Assembly (NCBI GenBank): GCA_947174805.1
Contig: CAMWKH010000026.1
Coordinates: 1-44,803, forward strand
DNA length: 44,803 nt
DNA from: an uncultured Roseburia sp.
Lineage (GTDB): Bacteria; Bacillota; Clostridia; Lachnospirales; Lachnospiraceae
Direction: 5' to 3'
Both the position numbers and the translations under genes were made by a program. Within the stretch, counting starts at the first letter, position 1, and every line of letters begins with the position of its first letter. Below, one piece after another: positions 7,796 to 17,218 of the stretch. The notes under the pieces were generated by a model. The model ran no database searches. It saw nothing but the letters and a program-made list of their open reading frames with translations, and was not told where the DNA came from.

Positions 7796-8047
7796 ATAAA
7801 AAAATCCCCGTCCCTGAAAGGACGAAGATTATATTCGCGTTACCACCTTTGTTTACAGAAGACTCACATCTTCTGACTTAGCAGGTATCTATCAATACCC
7901 TGTACCTTAACGGGTACAAACCGTCACAGCCTACTGCCTGTTTTATTTTCAGGGTTTGGTGTGAAGCTCAAAGATGTATTCACAAAAAACTCTCCATGCA
8001 CCTCTCATCAACCGGTTGCTTTCTGTATGTGTCTGTTTTTTGCTACT
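7796..8047 (-). promoter_or_regulatory. Tyrosine T-box riboswitch leader of tyrS
   Basis: On the minus strand the leader carries the T-box sequence AAAGGTGGTAACGCGAA (7834-7850), which pairs with uncharged tRNA to form the antiterminator. An 11-bp terminator stem follows (7803-7813 with 7820-7830) and then a run of U. Upstream is a Stem I region with a GATGAGAGG distal bulge and the specifier-loop stretch GAATACATC. The UAC tyrosine codon there (plus 7976-7978) is the likely specifier, in keeping with the downstream gene. The upstream limit is estimated from the predicted promoter. Confidence 0.9.
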
Positions 8048-8054
8048 TGTTCTT

Positions 8055-8083
8055 ATCATAGCCTTAACTGTTTTTGATACCAA
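8055..8083 (-). promoter_or_regulatory. Sigma-A promoter for tyrS leader
   Basis: Reading the minus strand, TTGGTA (8083-8078) and TATGAT (8060-8055) are 17 bases apart. Transcription would start near 8048 and give a T-box leader of about 290 bases, a usual length. Confidence 0.6.
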
Positions 8084-8176
8084 GTATTATAATGGCAGTG
8101 AATTCTTTTGTCAACTGTTTTTCTTTTTCTTACTTTTTGGTAAAATAGTAAGTAACAATTATTTAGGGGGAAAACG

Positions 8177-11100
8177 ATGCTTTCTTTATCAGACATACGG
8201 GATACGGCTTCCGGAAAGATGTACCGGAAGGGCCTGGAACTTCAGTCTTACAAGTTAGTGAAAAATTTTGAATACAGCATATTTGAAGATACAGAGGGAA
8301 GTGTGGTTGCAGATATGCAGGGAGAGGTATCCGCAGATTTTGAAAGGAAATATAAAGTAAGCGCTGTGGTGGATGAAAATTACAGCGAAGTTCGGGAGTG
8401 GCGGTGCAGCTGTGAGGAGAGCTGGGACGGGATGTGCAGCCACTGCGTCGCTCTTCTGGCGGAATATCTGCAAAAACGGAAGGCAAAGGAAGTACTGGAA
8501 ATCAAGTGGAAGAAAAAAGAGGGATTTTCACGGGGATTTCATTCTAAAACTCCCATTCGATTAAAAGGAATTTTAAAAGATTACAGTGCAAAAAGCAATT
8601 CCAAATATATGATTCCGGAAAACATAAGAGGGAAAATGGAACTTGTTCCCTATGTAAAGTGTTTTACAAAAAAGAGTATGTATGTAGATTTTAAAGTGGG
8701 GATGGAGTACAAATATGTGGTGAAAAATCTTATGAATTTTATTCGTGCCGTGGATAACTGTGAGAAGGTGACGTATGGAAAAAGACTGGAGTTTTGCCAT
8801 AATACAGAAGCCTTTACCTCTGTATCGGTAAATCTTATTGATTTCATCCGGAAGTATCAGGAGGAGAACATGCGCCATTCCTATTACCGTTATAGTATGA
8901 GTATGGACAAGGAACGGGGATTGGACTTGGCAGAGGCGGGAATTGAGGATTTTCTTTCTCTTATGGCAGGGGAATATCTGGAGGGGAAGCTGCCGGATAC
9001 GGAGGATACGGTGTGGCAGATCAGGGAGGAAAAGAAAAAACCGAAGATGGAAATTAGGGGAGATGGATATGGAATTACTGTGAGCCTAAAAGACAGCAGC
9101 ATATTATATGGAAGGAATTGCTACTTTTTTTATAGTAAGGGGGAGATTACCCCCAGCAGCAGAAAGCTGAAAAGCCAGTTGGGAACTTTTTTTGAGTATC
9201 TCACCCAGGAGGAAACCCATCAGTGTTATATTGCCCAGGAAGATTTAACTGCTTTCTCCAAAGAGATACTGCCTTTAATCAAAGAACTGACAATTTTGGA
9301 CTGTGAGAATTTTCAGGAGGAAATATATCTGCCAGAAAAACCGGAATTTGAGTTGTATCTTGATAAGATGGAGCATGATGTGGTGGCCGGCAAGGTAGTG
9401 TGTATCTACAAAGAGCATAAATATAATCTTCTTGAAAAAAAGGATTTTGACGGAGTCCGGGATTTGAAAGAGGAGATGAGGATTCGCAGTATCGTGGAAT
9501 CCTATTTTGAAAAAACCGATGCGGCGGAAGAGTTTTTTATTATACAAAAAGATGAGAATCTTTTGTATCAGTTAATTTCCGGCGGGCTTAAGAGGCTGGA
9601 CGAGTTAATGACCATTTATGCTTCAGATGCTTTTCAAAACATGAAAGTCCACAGTTCTCCCAGTGTTGCAGTGGGTATCTCTTTAAAAAGTGGACTTTTG
9701 GAACTTACTTTGCAGTCAGAAGAGGTTTCTTTGGAGGAATTGTCTTACCTTTTGGGAAAATATAACAGGAAGAAGAAGTTTATCCGTCTGAAAAACGGAG
9801 ATTTTATTCATTTAAACCAGGGAAATGGGTTAGAGAGCCTGGCGGATTTAAAAGAAGACCTGATGTTTTCAGAGAAAAAGATAAAAAGCGGAAAAATAGA
9901 CATACCTGTGTACCGGGCCATGTATTTAGACAGTTCCCTTAAGGACAGCGAATCTCTAAATGTAGAGAAGAATAAGGAATTTAAAGCTGTTGTGCGGAAT
10001 ATGAAAACCATTGAGGACAGTGACTATGAGATTCCCCCCACTTTGAAGAAAGTTATGAGGGAGTATCAGAAAAACGGTTTTCGGTGGTTAAAGACCCTGC
10101 GGGAGTATGGATTCGGAGGTATTTTAGCAGATGATATGGGACTGGGGAAAACCTTACAGGTAATCAGCCTGCTTCTCTCAGAGCAGCAGGATTGCCAGGG
10201 GAGGGGGGAAGTACAAAATCCTTCTTTAATAGTTTGTCCCGCTTCCTTAGTGTATAACTGGAAAAAAGAGATGGAGCGGTTTGCATCTTCTTTAATTCCT
10301 GTTATTGTTTCCGGAACTGCCCAGGATAGAAAAGAACAGATTGCACAGATACAACCAGGGGATGTTGTGATTACTTCCTATGATTCACTGAAACGGGATT
10401 TGGATTTTTATGAAAAGCATACTTTTGCCATACAGGTGATTGATGAAGCTCAATACATTAAAAATCCCATTACCCAGGCGGCAAACAGTGTAAAAGATAT
10501 CCGTGCATCCTTTAAGCTGGCCCTTACAGGAACTCCTATAGAGAACCGGCTCAGTGAGTTGTGGAGTATTTTTGATTTTTTAATGCCGGGATTTCTCTAC
10601 AGTTATAACAGGTTCCGAAATGATATGGAAATTCCCATTGTTTCGGCGGGGGATGAAAATAAAATGCAGCGTCTCCAACGGATGATTCGCCCTTTTGTCC
10701 TTAGGCGCTTAAAGACAGATGTGTTAAAAGACCTGCCGGAAAAGATAGAAGAAAATGTGTTCAGCAGACTGGAGGGGGAACAATTATCTCTCTACCATGC
10801 CCATGTGCAGAAAATAAAAATTATGTTGGAAAAACAAAATGACGATGACTTTGCCAAAGGGAAAATAGAGCTTTTGGCAGAACTTACCAGGCTTCGGCAG
10901 ATTTGCTGTGACCCGGCGTTGGTATTTGAAGGGTATGGGGGGGAATCTGCAAAGATGGAGACCTGTATGGAACTGGTTGCCGGGGCTGTGGCCAGCGGCC
11001 ATAAAATATTATTGTTTTCCCAGTTTACTTCTATGTTAGACCATATAAGGGAACAATTTGACAAAACAGGGATTTCTTATTATATGCTCACTGGCTCTGT

Positions 11101-11455
11101 AAATAAAGAAAAGCGGATGCGCATGGTGGAAGATTTTAACATGGACGATACACAGGTGTTTTGCATTTCCCTGAAAGCAGGGGGGACAGGCTTAAATCTC
11201 ACAGCGGCGGATATTGTCATTCATTACGACCCCTGGTGGAATGTGGCGGTACAGAATCAGGCTACAGACCGGGCTTACAGGATTGGGCAGAAGAATGTGG
11301 TGACTGTGTACAAGCTTGTGACAGAGGGAACCATAGAAGAGAAAATTATTGAAATGCAGGAGAAAAAAAGGCAGTTGGCAGATAATGTGCTAAGCGGTGC
11401 GGGAATGGAGAGCGGCTCTTTTTCTAGGAAGGAATTACTGGAATTGCTGGGATAA
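8177..11455 (+). CDS. SWIM zinc-finger SNF2-family helicase
   Basis: A 1092-residue SNF2/RapA-like DNA translocase. Near the N-terminus is a SWIM zinc finger, CSC at 77-79 and CSH at 87-89. The central region fits the bacterial SNF2-associated domain. The C-terminal third carries the helicase core: DDMGLGKT (Walker A, about 652-659), DEAQ (about 756-759), LTGTPIENR, and motif VI as QATDRAYRIGQ near 1030. These proteins translocate on DNA using ATP, but their cellular role in Firmicutes is not well known; some relatives are found in defence systems, though nothing around this one shows that. It is transcribed divergently from tyrS, with GGGGG before the ATG. Confidence 0.93.
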   Translation: MLSLSDIRDTASGKMYRKGLELQSYKLVKNFEYSIFEDTEGSVVADMQGEVSADFERKYKVSAVVDENYSEVREWRCSCEESWDGMCSHCVALLAEYLQKRKAKEVLEIKWKKKEGFSRGFHSKTPIRLKGILKDYSAKSNSKYMIPENIRGKMELVPYVKCFTKKSMYVDFKVGMEYKYVVKNLMNFIRAVDNCEKVTYGKRLEFCHNTEAFTSVSVNLIDFIRKYQEENMRHSYYRYSMSMDKERGLDLAEAGIEDFLSLMAGEYLEGKLPDTEDTVWQIREEKKKPKMEIRGDGYGITVSLKDSSILYGRNCYFFYSKGEITPSSRKLKSQLGTFFEYLTQEETHQCYIAQEDLTAFSKEILPLIKELTILDCENFQEEIYLPEKPEFELYLDKMEHDVVAGKVVCIYKEHKYNLLEKKDFDGVRDLKEEMRIRSIVESYFEKTDAAEEFFIIQKDENLLYQLISGGLKRLDELMTIYASDAFQNMKVHSSPSVAVGISLKSGLLELTLQSEEVSLEELSYLLGKYNRKKKFIRLKNGDFIHLNQGNGLESLADLKEDLMFSEKKIKSGKIDIPVYRAMYLDSSLKDSESLNVEKNKEFKAVVRNMKTIEDSDYEIPPTLKKVMREYQKNGFRWLKTLREYGFGGILADDMGLGKTLQVISLLLSEQQDCQGRGEVQNPSLIVCPASLVYNWKKEMERFASSLIPVIVSGTAQDRKEQIAQIQPGDVVITSYDSLKRDLDFYEKHTFAIQVIDEAQYIKNPITQAANSVKDIRASFKLALTGTPIENRLSELWSIFDFLMPGFLYSYNRFRNDMEIPIVSAGDENKMQRLQRMIRPFVLRRLKTDVLKDLPEKIEENVFSRLEGEQLSLYHAHVQKIKIMLEKQNDDDFAKGKIELLAELTRLRQICCDPALVFEGYGGESAKMETCMELVAGAVASGHKILLFSQFTSMLDHIREQFDKTGISYYMLTGSVNKEKRMRMVEDFNMDDTQVFCISLKAGGTGLNLTAADIVIHYDPWWNVAVQNQATDRAYRIGQKNVVTVYKLVTEGTIEEKIIEMQEKKRQLADNVLSGAGMESGSFSRKELLELLG

Positions 11456-11494
11456 ATATTTTTAAGTAAATATTAAGAAATAAATAAAACATTA

Positions 11495-11523
11495 TTGCAA
11501 TATCCAGGTGAAAATGGTATATA
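11495..11523 (+). promoter_or_regulatory. Sigma-A promoter for the CotH operon
   Basis: TTGCAA (11495-11500) and TATATA (11518-11523) are separated by 17 bases and lie 66 bases ahead of the cotH-like ATG. Confidence 0.5.
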
Positions 11524-11589
11524 TAGAGGAAAAGATTTAACATTTGCTGTGTCTGTATATCTGAAGTGCACAGCGAAAAGGAATAAGAC

Positions 11590-13800
11590 ATGATGAACAG
11601 AACAAGAAAAAGGATTATGCTGTTTTCGGCAACATTGCTAATTTGCGGTATATATTTGTTTCTATCCAAACATTTTGCCGGGAGTTCTTCCCAGGAGGAG
11701 ACAAAAGACGAGGAAGAACTGTATTGTTATGTAAATGGAAGGGAAGGAATCGAGGGAACAAAAATTCTTTCCCAGCGGGCAGATAAAAAAAATTATCTTT
11801 TTCTGCCATCGGGTATGGATTTATCTGCACTGCAGATAAATTTTTCCTGTCCCTTAGGGCAGTGGGTGACTTATCAGGACAGCGTCATCCGTGATAAAGT
11901 TTCGATTGATGTTCTAAAACAGGGCAAATATAATAAGGAAGAAGAATTTTACCAGCTTTCCTTTCAAATTTGTGATGCACAGGGAGTAAGGAAAGATTAT
12001 AAACTACGGATTATGCAGTCTAAGTATATTCCTGCAGTTTTTCTTGTAAGCGATGACCCTGAGAATGAGGGAAGGGGTTGGGTGGAGTCCACTCCTGACC
12101 ATTCTAATATAACAGAAGCTTCTGTTTATGAACTGGATGAGGAGGGGAACCTTATCTGCAGACAGAAGGCAGAAAAATTACGAATCCGGGGAAATTTTAC
12201 AGCCAGCGCAAAAAAGAAAGCATATCAGATAAAACTCAGGTCAAAAGAAGATATGTTGGAAATCGGGGAGCCCAGGAAAAGTTTTGCGCTCCTTGCAAAT
12301 TCCTATGATACAACCCTGCAGCACAATACCATAACCTACCAGCTGGGAAAAGAGCTGGGACTTTCAGATTCCCCAGACTGTAAGCCGGTGGATGTGTACT
12401 ATGACGGGGAGTATGCCGGAAATTATCTTTTGACTGAGCTGCCCGGTATCTCTAAAACCAATGTGGCCATTGAAGAAAACGGCAGTTATTTTATGCAGAT
12501 AGATTATTCCCATTATATGGAAAGGGAGCATTACCTGGAACTTAGCAACGGAATGTTTGTGACTTTGGAAGAGCCGCAGCATTGTTCTGAGGAACAGATT
12601 GAATATGTCAGGCGGATTTGGGAGGAATTAGTAGAAACTGTAGAATATGGAGGAGTTCATCCCACAAATGGAAAAACCATTGAGGATTATCTAGAATTGG
12701 ACTCATATGCCAGGTACTACCTTGTTCAGCAGTTTTCTAAAAATCCCGACGGCTTTAGTTCTTCTACATACTGCTATATTCCCTCGGACGAGGACAGGAT
12801 ATACTTTTGCAGTCCCTGGGATTTTGATTTGTGTTACGGCATAGACCACCAGGTGTCGGAGCTTTTGGACCCCAAAGGATACTATCCTGATAACGTGGGT
12901 TCCGATATCTCAGTGATACCTATGGTAGCCCAGAGGATAAAAGAGATATATGATGAGGAAATGAACCCTATTGTGGAGAATATTCTTTTGGGAGGTATTG
13001 AGAAAAAAGGAAATTATATAAAATCACTGGAGGGTTATAATGAAGAAATCTATGCATCCCAGAGAATGAATTACAAGTTGTGGGATTTTAACCAGACTGG
13101 GATTACCACGCCCTATAATTCCTACGAGGACAGTGTGATTGATCTAAAAGATTTTGTAGAAAAGCGCCATGAATGGCTTTCCAGGACGATTGAAAACTGG
13201 GTGGGATGCGAAGAGGCAGAGGAGTTGGAACTTGTTTTGGAAAAACCCCTGGCGGGAATGCCTTTAAAGGAAAATGTCTCACTTTTGGATAAGTGGTGCG
13301 GAGGAAAAATATTTTCTGCAGGTATCTTGGAACAGGATAAATATTTTGAACCATTGGAGGAATATCATTATAGAATTCTTCTTATGAGTCAGCATGGCAG
13401 CCATTTTGCAGAAAATGTGTCCGTGTCTTCAAACCTAGGTAAAGTGGAGTCTAAGTCCATTCTGGAAAACGGAATGATAGAAGTTGTGATAAATGCAGGT
13501 GTGCCGGAAATTACAAACACGGTATATGAGGGAGTCAATTATGCGCCTGTATACGATAAAGAGTATTATCTCCTACACTATCCGGAAGTGGCTGATTTGG
13601 TGGGAACAGAGGACGATGCGGTCTTGAAATATTTTGTCACGGAAGGTATGAAGCAGGCACATCAGGGTTGTGAGGATTTTGATGTGAAAGTTTATATTGC
13701 CCGGTATTTGATTTTTGACGGTATGGAATATCCGGAGGTGTATATGCATTATCTTTTAGACGGAATTTTTAAAGAATGGTCAGGGAAATTGGATGACTAA
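11590..13800 (+). CDS. CotH-family protein kinase, membrane-anchored
   Basis: A 736-residue protein with one N-terminal membrane segment (residues about 9-26) that places the rest outside the cell. After a beta-sandwich-like region, the CotH kinase core runs from about 150 to 510: LRIRGNFTASAKKKAYQIKL, FALLANSYDTTLQHN, PVDVYYDGEYAGNYLL, and the metal-binding PWDFD. CotH enzymes phosphorylate protein serines in spore coats; related secreted copies have unknown targets. The last ~90 residues hold two copies of a YDKEYYLLHYPEV-type motif, found in other surface proteins of this group. It is followed at 12 bases by a VTC-domain gene and then DUF4956, the usual partners. Nothing links it to sporulation here. 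Confidence 0.85.
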   Translation: MMNRTRKRIMLFSATLLICGIYLFLSKHFAGSSSQEETKDEEELYCYVNGREGIEGTKILSQRADKKNYLFLPSGMDLSALQINFSCPLGQWVTYQDSVIRDKVSIDVLKQGKYNKEEEFYQLSFQICDAQGVRKDYKLRIMQSKYIPAVFLVSDDPENEGRGWVESTPDHSNITEASVYELDEEGNLICRQKAEKLRIRGNFTASAKKKAYQIKLRSKEDMLEIGEPRKSFALLANSYDTTLQHNTITYQLGKELGLSDSPDCKPVDVYYDGEYAGNYLLTELPGISKTNVAIEENGSYFMQIDYSHYMEREHYLELSNGMFVTLEEPQHCSEEQIEYVRRIWEELVETVEYGGVHPTNGKTIEDYLELDSYARYYLVQQFSKNPDGFSSSTYCYIPSDEDRIYFCSPWDFDLCYGIDHQVSELLDPKGYYPDNVGSDISVIPMVAQRIKEIYDEEMNPIVENILLGGIEKKGNYIKSLEGYNEEIYASQRMNYKLWDFNQTGITTPYNSYEDSVIDLKDFVEKRHEWLSRTIENWVGCEEAEELELVLEKPLAGMPLKENVSLLDKWCGGKIFSAGILEQDKYFEPLEEYHYRILLMSQHGSHFAENVSVSSNLGKVESKSILENGMIEVVINAGVPEITNTVYEGVNYAPVYDKEYYLLHYPEVADLVGTEDDAVLKYFVTEGMKQAHQGCEDFDVKVYIARYLIFDGMEYPEVYMHYLLDGIFKEWSGKLDD

Positions 13801-13812
13801 TGGAGCAGAAAA

Positions 13813-14553
13813 ATGGAGACAAAATTAGAAAAAAAGCCGGAACAGTACCGACATGAGATGAAGTATCCCATAGACAGAAGGCAGCTTGAGACACTGAAGG
13901 TGCGTATTCCGGCAGTTATCCCTTTAGATTCCCATGTGGGGGAAAAGGGGTATTATGAGATACGGAGCCTTTATTTTGATGATTATGATAATCGATGTTA
14001 TTATGAAAATGAAAATGGAACTGACCCAAGGGAAAAATTCCGCATCCGAATATACAACGGAAGCCCGGAGTGCATCCGGCTGGAACTTAAGCGGAAAGAA
14101 AGAGGGAAGACCCTGAAAACTTCCTGTACTCTTACAAAAGGACAATGTGAAAATTTAATGCTTGGAAGGGGAATTTCCTGGCAGGAGTCCCAGAGTAACC
14201 CACTTCTGCGGAAATTTTTTCTATGGCAGGAGTTAAATGGGTTAAAGCCCAGGGTGATTGTGGAATATGACAGAATCCCATTTATCTGCCCGGAGGGGAA
14301 TGTGAGGATTACCCTTGATTTGAATATCCGCTGCAGTGACAGGATAGAAGATTTTTTAAGGGAAAAAATACTCACAAGGCCTATTATGCCTGTGGGTCAG
14401 AACCTTCTGGAAGTAAAATATGATGAATTTCTTCCAGATTATATTAACCGAAGCATACAGATGTGGGGGTTAAAGCAGACCACATTTTCTAAATATTATC
14501 TTTGCAGAAAATTTGGGGCTTCCCACAGATATAGCAGGGAAAATAGTATTTAA
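13813..14553 (+). CDS. VTC-domain protein, polyphosphate polymerase-like
   Basis: A 246-residue cytosolic protein with the VTC/CYTH tunnel fold. Visible family landmarks are RHEMKYPID at the start, IRSLYFDDYDNRCYYEN, then KFRIRIYNG and RLELKRKERG with the alternating basic residues that bind the triphosphate chain, VIVEYDR, and the closing LLEVKYDEFLPDYI. Eukaryotic VTC4 makes polyphosphate from ATP; bacterial members linked to CotH and DUF4956 have not been clearly shown to do so. It sits second in the CotH operon, 12 bases after cotH and 30 bases before the DUF4956 gene. Confidence 0.87.
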   Translation: METKLEKKPEQYRHEMKYPIDRRQLETLKVRIPAVIPLDSHVGEKGYYEIRSLYFDDYDNRCYYENENGTDPREKFRIRIYNGSPECIRLELKRKERGKTLKTSCTLTKGQCENLMLGRGISWQESQSNPLLRKFFLWQELNGLKPRVIVEYDRIPFICPEGNVRITLDLNIRCSDRIEDFLREKILTRPIMPVGQNLLEVKYDEFLPDYINRSIQMWGLKQTTFSKYYLCRKFGASHRYSRENSI

Positions 14554-14583
14554 CATACACTTTATTACAGGAGGAGAAACGAG

Positions 14584-15261
14584 ATGACCACATTTCAGGA
14601 TATTTTTAAGAAATCTTTTTTAGAAGGCTATGCCGCCTCTGGCTTGACAACAAAAAGTATTATATTTTCATTATTACTTGCCAGTGCTTTTGCACTGTAC
14701 ATTTTTTTTGTATACAGGTCTTTTACCAGAAAAACTTTTTATTCCAAGAGTTTTAACATTGCCCTGGCGGCATTAACGGTGATTACCGCAGCAGTGATTT
14801 TAACAATTCAGTCCAGCATTGTCGTATCTTTAGGTATGGTAGGTGCGCTGTCCATTGTCCGTTTCCGTACGGCGGTGAAAGACCCAATGGATTTAGTTTT
14901 TCTGTTTTGGGCAATTTCCATTGGCATTATTTGCGGCGCCGGGCTGGCGGGGATTGCATTATTTGAATCTGCTATTGTCACAGTGGGAATTTTTATTCTG
15001 GAATTGCTCCCGGTGGCGAAAGCGCCTATGCTGCTTATTGTAAATGCTACAGAATACAGTGCGGAAAAGCAGGTTTTAGGGTTGGTGAAAGAGTACAGCA
15101 GCGCTTATAAAGTGAAATCCAGAACCATGGAATCTGGTAAAGTGGATTTTATTGTGGAAGTTCGGATAAAAAACGAGGAGGAGTTTATGGAGAAAATGTC
15201 AGGGGTGGAACATATTTTGCGCTGCTCCTTAGTTTCTCATGACGGGGAAGTGACGTTTTAA
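14584..15261 (+). CDS. DUF4956 membrane protein
   Basis: A 225-residue protein with four to five membrane segments in the first 150 residues, including the signature GMVGALSIVRFRTAVKDPMD, then FLFWAISIGIICGAG. A cytoplasmic domain of about 75 residues follows and ends with a beta-alpha-beta pattern. This is the family usually found with CotH and VTC proteins, and it may move or anchor the product of the VTC enzyme; that role is inferred from context only. The ribosome site AGGAGGAG precedes the ATG. Confidence 0.87.
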   Translation: MTTFQDIFKKSFLEGYAASGLTTKSIIFSLLLASAFALYIFFVYRSFTRKTFYSKSFNIALAALTVITAAVILTIQSSIVVSLGMVGALSIVRFRTAVKDPMDLVFLFWAISIGIICGAGLAGIALFESAIVTVGIFILELLPVAKAPMLLIVNATEYSAEKQVLGLVKEYSSAYKVKSRTMESGKVDFIVEVRIKNEEEFMEKMSGVEHILRCSLVSHDGEVTF

Positions 15262-15267
15262 CTTTAC

Positions 15268-15296
15268 TTGTTATAAAGGTAAGAGTATGGTAGAAT
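15268..15296 (+). promoter_or_regulatory. Sigma-A promoter for the ATPase-nuclease pair
   Basis: TTGTTA (15268-15273) and TAGAAT (15291-15296) have a 17-base spacer and sit about 45 bases before the ATPase start, making the pair its own transcription unit apart from the CotH operon. Confidence 0.55.
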
Positions 15297-15339
15297 ACTG
15301 TAGTAATATAAAAATTTTTTTAAATGAATAGGTAAGTGT

Positions 15340-16632
15340 ATGAGATTAGAACTGACAAATGTAGGTAAAATCAGGAAAGCCAATGTAGAATTAAACGGTG
15401 TAACTGTTATTGCAGGGGAGAATAACACAGGGAAAAGCACGATTGGAAAGATGCTTTTCTGTGTGTTTCATTCTTTTTACAGGATAGAAGAACAGATTCG
15501 TGAAGAACGCCAAATGGCAATAGCAAGAGTGTTAGATAACTACTACCTTGAAACGGCACACGGATTTTTAATCAGAGGGTTTGACACGACAAATTTTGCC
15601 AGGCATATAGTCGAGAATAGGCAGTTGTTCCTTGGTGACAGCAGGGTATTGAGAAAAGAAATAGAAGATTTTTATGTAAATGTTGACCGTTATTATAAAG
15701 ATCACATTAAATATGATTCTATAGAACGGTTGGCGGATAAAATTTATGGTTTTTTAGTGGTAGAAGACGTAGAGATAAGAAAGGTAATTTTAAGAAAAAG
15801 ATTGGAAGCAGAATTTGGGATGAAAATTGGATATCTCAATAGGCCGGATGAAAAAACAAAGGTAAATTTGAATATTAAGAATGGAAATATCTGTTTTGAA
15901 ATAGCAAATAATGAAGATGTTGTGATAAAAGAACAAATGAGCCTTGTAAAAGAAATTCTTTATATAGATAATCCTTTTGTATTGGATAATTTAAATCCAA
16001 AAATGCCTATGGATTTAATAAATGAGTTTGAACACAATGGAGATTTGCTTAACAAAATCATTTGGAGAGGAAGTAAGGCTGAGTTTGGCGTGGTTGATGA
16101 ACTGGTTGGCAGACAAAAGTTAAAAAATATCTTTGAAACTATGGATGGTATTTGTGATGGAGATTTGATGCTTGACGAAGGAGGTAGTTTTGTCTATAAA
16201 ACTCACAAATTAAAAGAAAGTCTGGGTATCATGAATCTTTCCACAGGTATGAAAAGCTTTGTCATACTAAGAAAATTACTCCAAAATGGCAGTATTGATG
16301 AAAACGGAGTTATTATTCTTGACGAGCCGGAGATACATTTACATCCACAGTGGCAGTTAAAGTTTGCAGAGTTAATAGTTTTAATCCAAAGAGAATTTGG
16401 CGTAAATATTCTTTTAAATACCCATAGTCCTTATTTTTTAAATGCCATTGAGGTCTATTCGGAAAAGTATGGGATAGAAAAAAAGTGTAAGTATTATCTG
16501 ACGAATGAGGAAAACGGCAGAGTGGATATTTTGGATGTTACAGAAGACAGAGAGAGTATTTATGAAAAACTGGCAAGACCATTACAGGAATTAGAGAATT
16601 TGGAGTATAGAAATGGAAATACCCTTCGATAA
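15340..16632 (+). CDS. AAA-type ATPase (ABC/SMC-like, OLD-related)
   Basis: A 430-residue ATPase of the SMC/ABC-like AAA group (AAA_15/AAA_21 type). Walker A is GENNTGKST (26-34). The signature LSTGMKS comes near residue 302, Walker B is VIILDEPEIHLHP near 325-336, and the switch His is in LLNTHSPYFL. The region between the two motifs is a long helical insert. There is no TOPRIM domain as in OLD nucleases, so the nuclease would be the next gene, which starts 20 bases before this gene ends. ATPases of this type paired with a small nuclease or toxin are common in anti-phage systems (PARIS, Septu and relatives use the same logic). The gene is more AT-rich than its neighbours. Confidence 0.85.
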   Translation: MRLELTNVGKIRKANVELNGVTVIAGENNTGKSTIGKMLFCVFHSFYRIEEQIREERQMAIARVLDNYYLETAHGFLIRGFDTTNFARHIVENRQLFLGDSRVLRKEIEDFYVNVDRYYKDHIKYDSIERLADKIYGFLVVEDVEIRKVILRKRLEAEFGMKIGYLNRPDEKTKVNLNIKNGNICFEIANNEDVVIKEQMSLVKEILYIDNPFVLDNLNPKMPMDLINEFEHNGDLLNKIIWRGSKAEFGVVDELVGRQKLKNIFETMDGICDGDLMLDEGGSFVYKTHKLKESLGIMNLSTGMKSFVILRKLLQNGSIDENGVIILDEPEIHLHPQWQLKFAELIVLIQREFGVNILLNTHSPYFLNAIEVYSEKYGIEKKCKYYLTNEENGRVDILDVTEDRESIYEKLARPLQELENLEYRNGNTLR

Positions 16633-17200
16633 AATTGATATTTTTAGCAGAAATATTTCTTCTTTCAAAGAGACATCAAAGGATACCAACGGGGAAGAAA
16701 TAAAGTATATGACTGAGTCAGAAGTGGAGGTCATAAATTTTGACAAAGTAAAAGATGACTATATAAGGGATATGGGATTATCCACTACGCCCTGCTCCAA
16801 TGATGCATTGCTTGTGAGCAGTAAGGGAAACATTTTTTTTGTTGAATTTAAAAATGGCCGTATGAAAAAAGATAAAGTTTTTGATGTTTACAATAAAATA
16901 TACGATAGTCTTTTGATTTTCAATGATATTGTAGATAAAAATATTTCCTTTTGCAGGGAAAATGTGAATTTTATATTGGTTTATAATGAAAGCAAAAACC
17001 CATCGGAAAGAGGTAAAGAACATAAAGAGGATAGTTCTAAGGCAAGAATTGGAAAGTATTTTGCTTCAAAAGCTAACAAAAAATATGTAAGGTTTGATTT
17101 GGAACGATTTCAAAAAATTTATTTTCAGGAAGTATATACTTATACAGAAAAAGAGTTTGAAAGAAATTTTTTGTCTAAATTGAAGGAAGAAGAATTGTAA
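16613..17200 (+). CDS. Putative PD-(D/E)XK-type nuclease partner of the ATPase
   Basis: A 195-residue protein with no family I can name. Around residues 61-83 it reads CSNDALLVSS, then IFFVEFKNGRM, giving Asp64 followed by Glu78-X-Lys80 on two predicted strands, the pattern of a PD-(D/E)XK nuclease active site. A long helix follows. The start ATG lies 20 bases inside the ATPase gene, with TTGGAG at a suitable distance, so the two are translationally linked. I infer the effector nuclease of a two-gene system; the weak point is that the D-EXK pattern is short and can appear by chance. Confidence 0.6.
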   Translation: MEIPFDKIDIFSRNISSFKETSKDTNGEEIKYMTESEVEVINFDKVKDDYIRDMGLSTTPCSNDALLVSSKGNIFFVEFKNGRMKKDKVFDVYNKIYDSLLIFNDIVDKNISFCRENVNFILVYNESKNPSERGKEHKEDSSKARIGKYFASKANKKYVRFDLERFQKIYFQEVYTYTEKEFERNFLSKLKEEEL

Positions 17201-17218
17201 TTGCTCCTCTAACTTTCT

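Noticed and set aside
8108..8146. Possible helicase promoter with TTGTCA and TAAAAT
   Set aside because: The two elements are 27 bases apart; the only element at 17 bases (TACTTT) is a poor -10, so I left it out.
7974..8258. Plus-strand ORF of 94 codons with a hydrophobic stretch, lying across the tyrS leader
   Set aside because: It overlaps the T-box Stem I region and the tyrS promoter on the other strand and runs into the helicase gene; it has no ribosome site.
8163..8486. Minus-strand ORF of 107 codons opposite the start of the helicase
   Set aside because: It mirrors the SWIM region of the SNF2 helicase; Cys/Pro-rich translation typical of a shadow frame.
8177..11455. Idea that the SWIM-SNF2 helicase is part of a defence island (DISARM-like)
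   Set aside because: No methylase, DUF1998 or phospholipase-D partner is nearby; its neighbours are tyrS and the CotH operon. It is best read as a stand-alone helicase.
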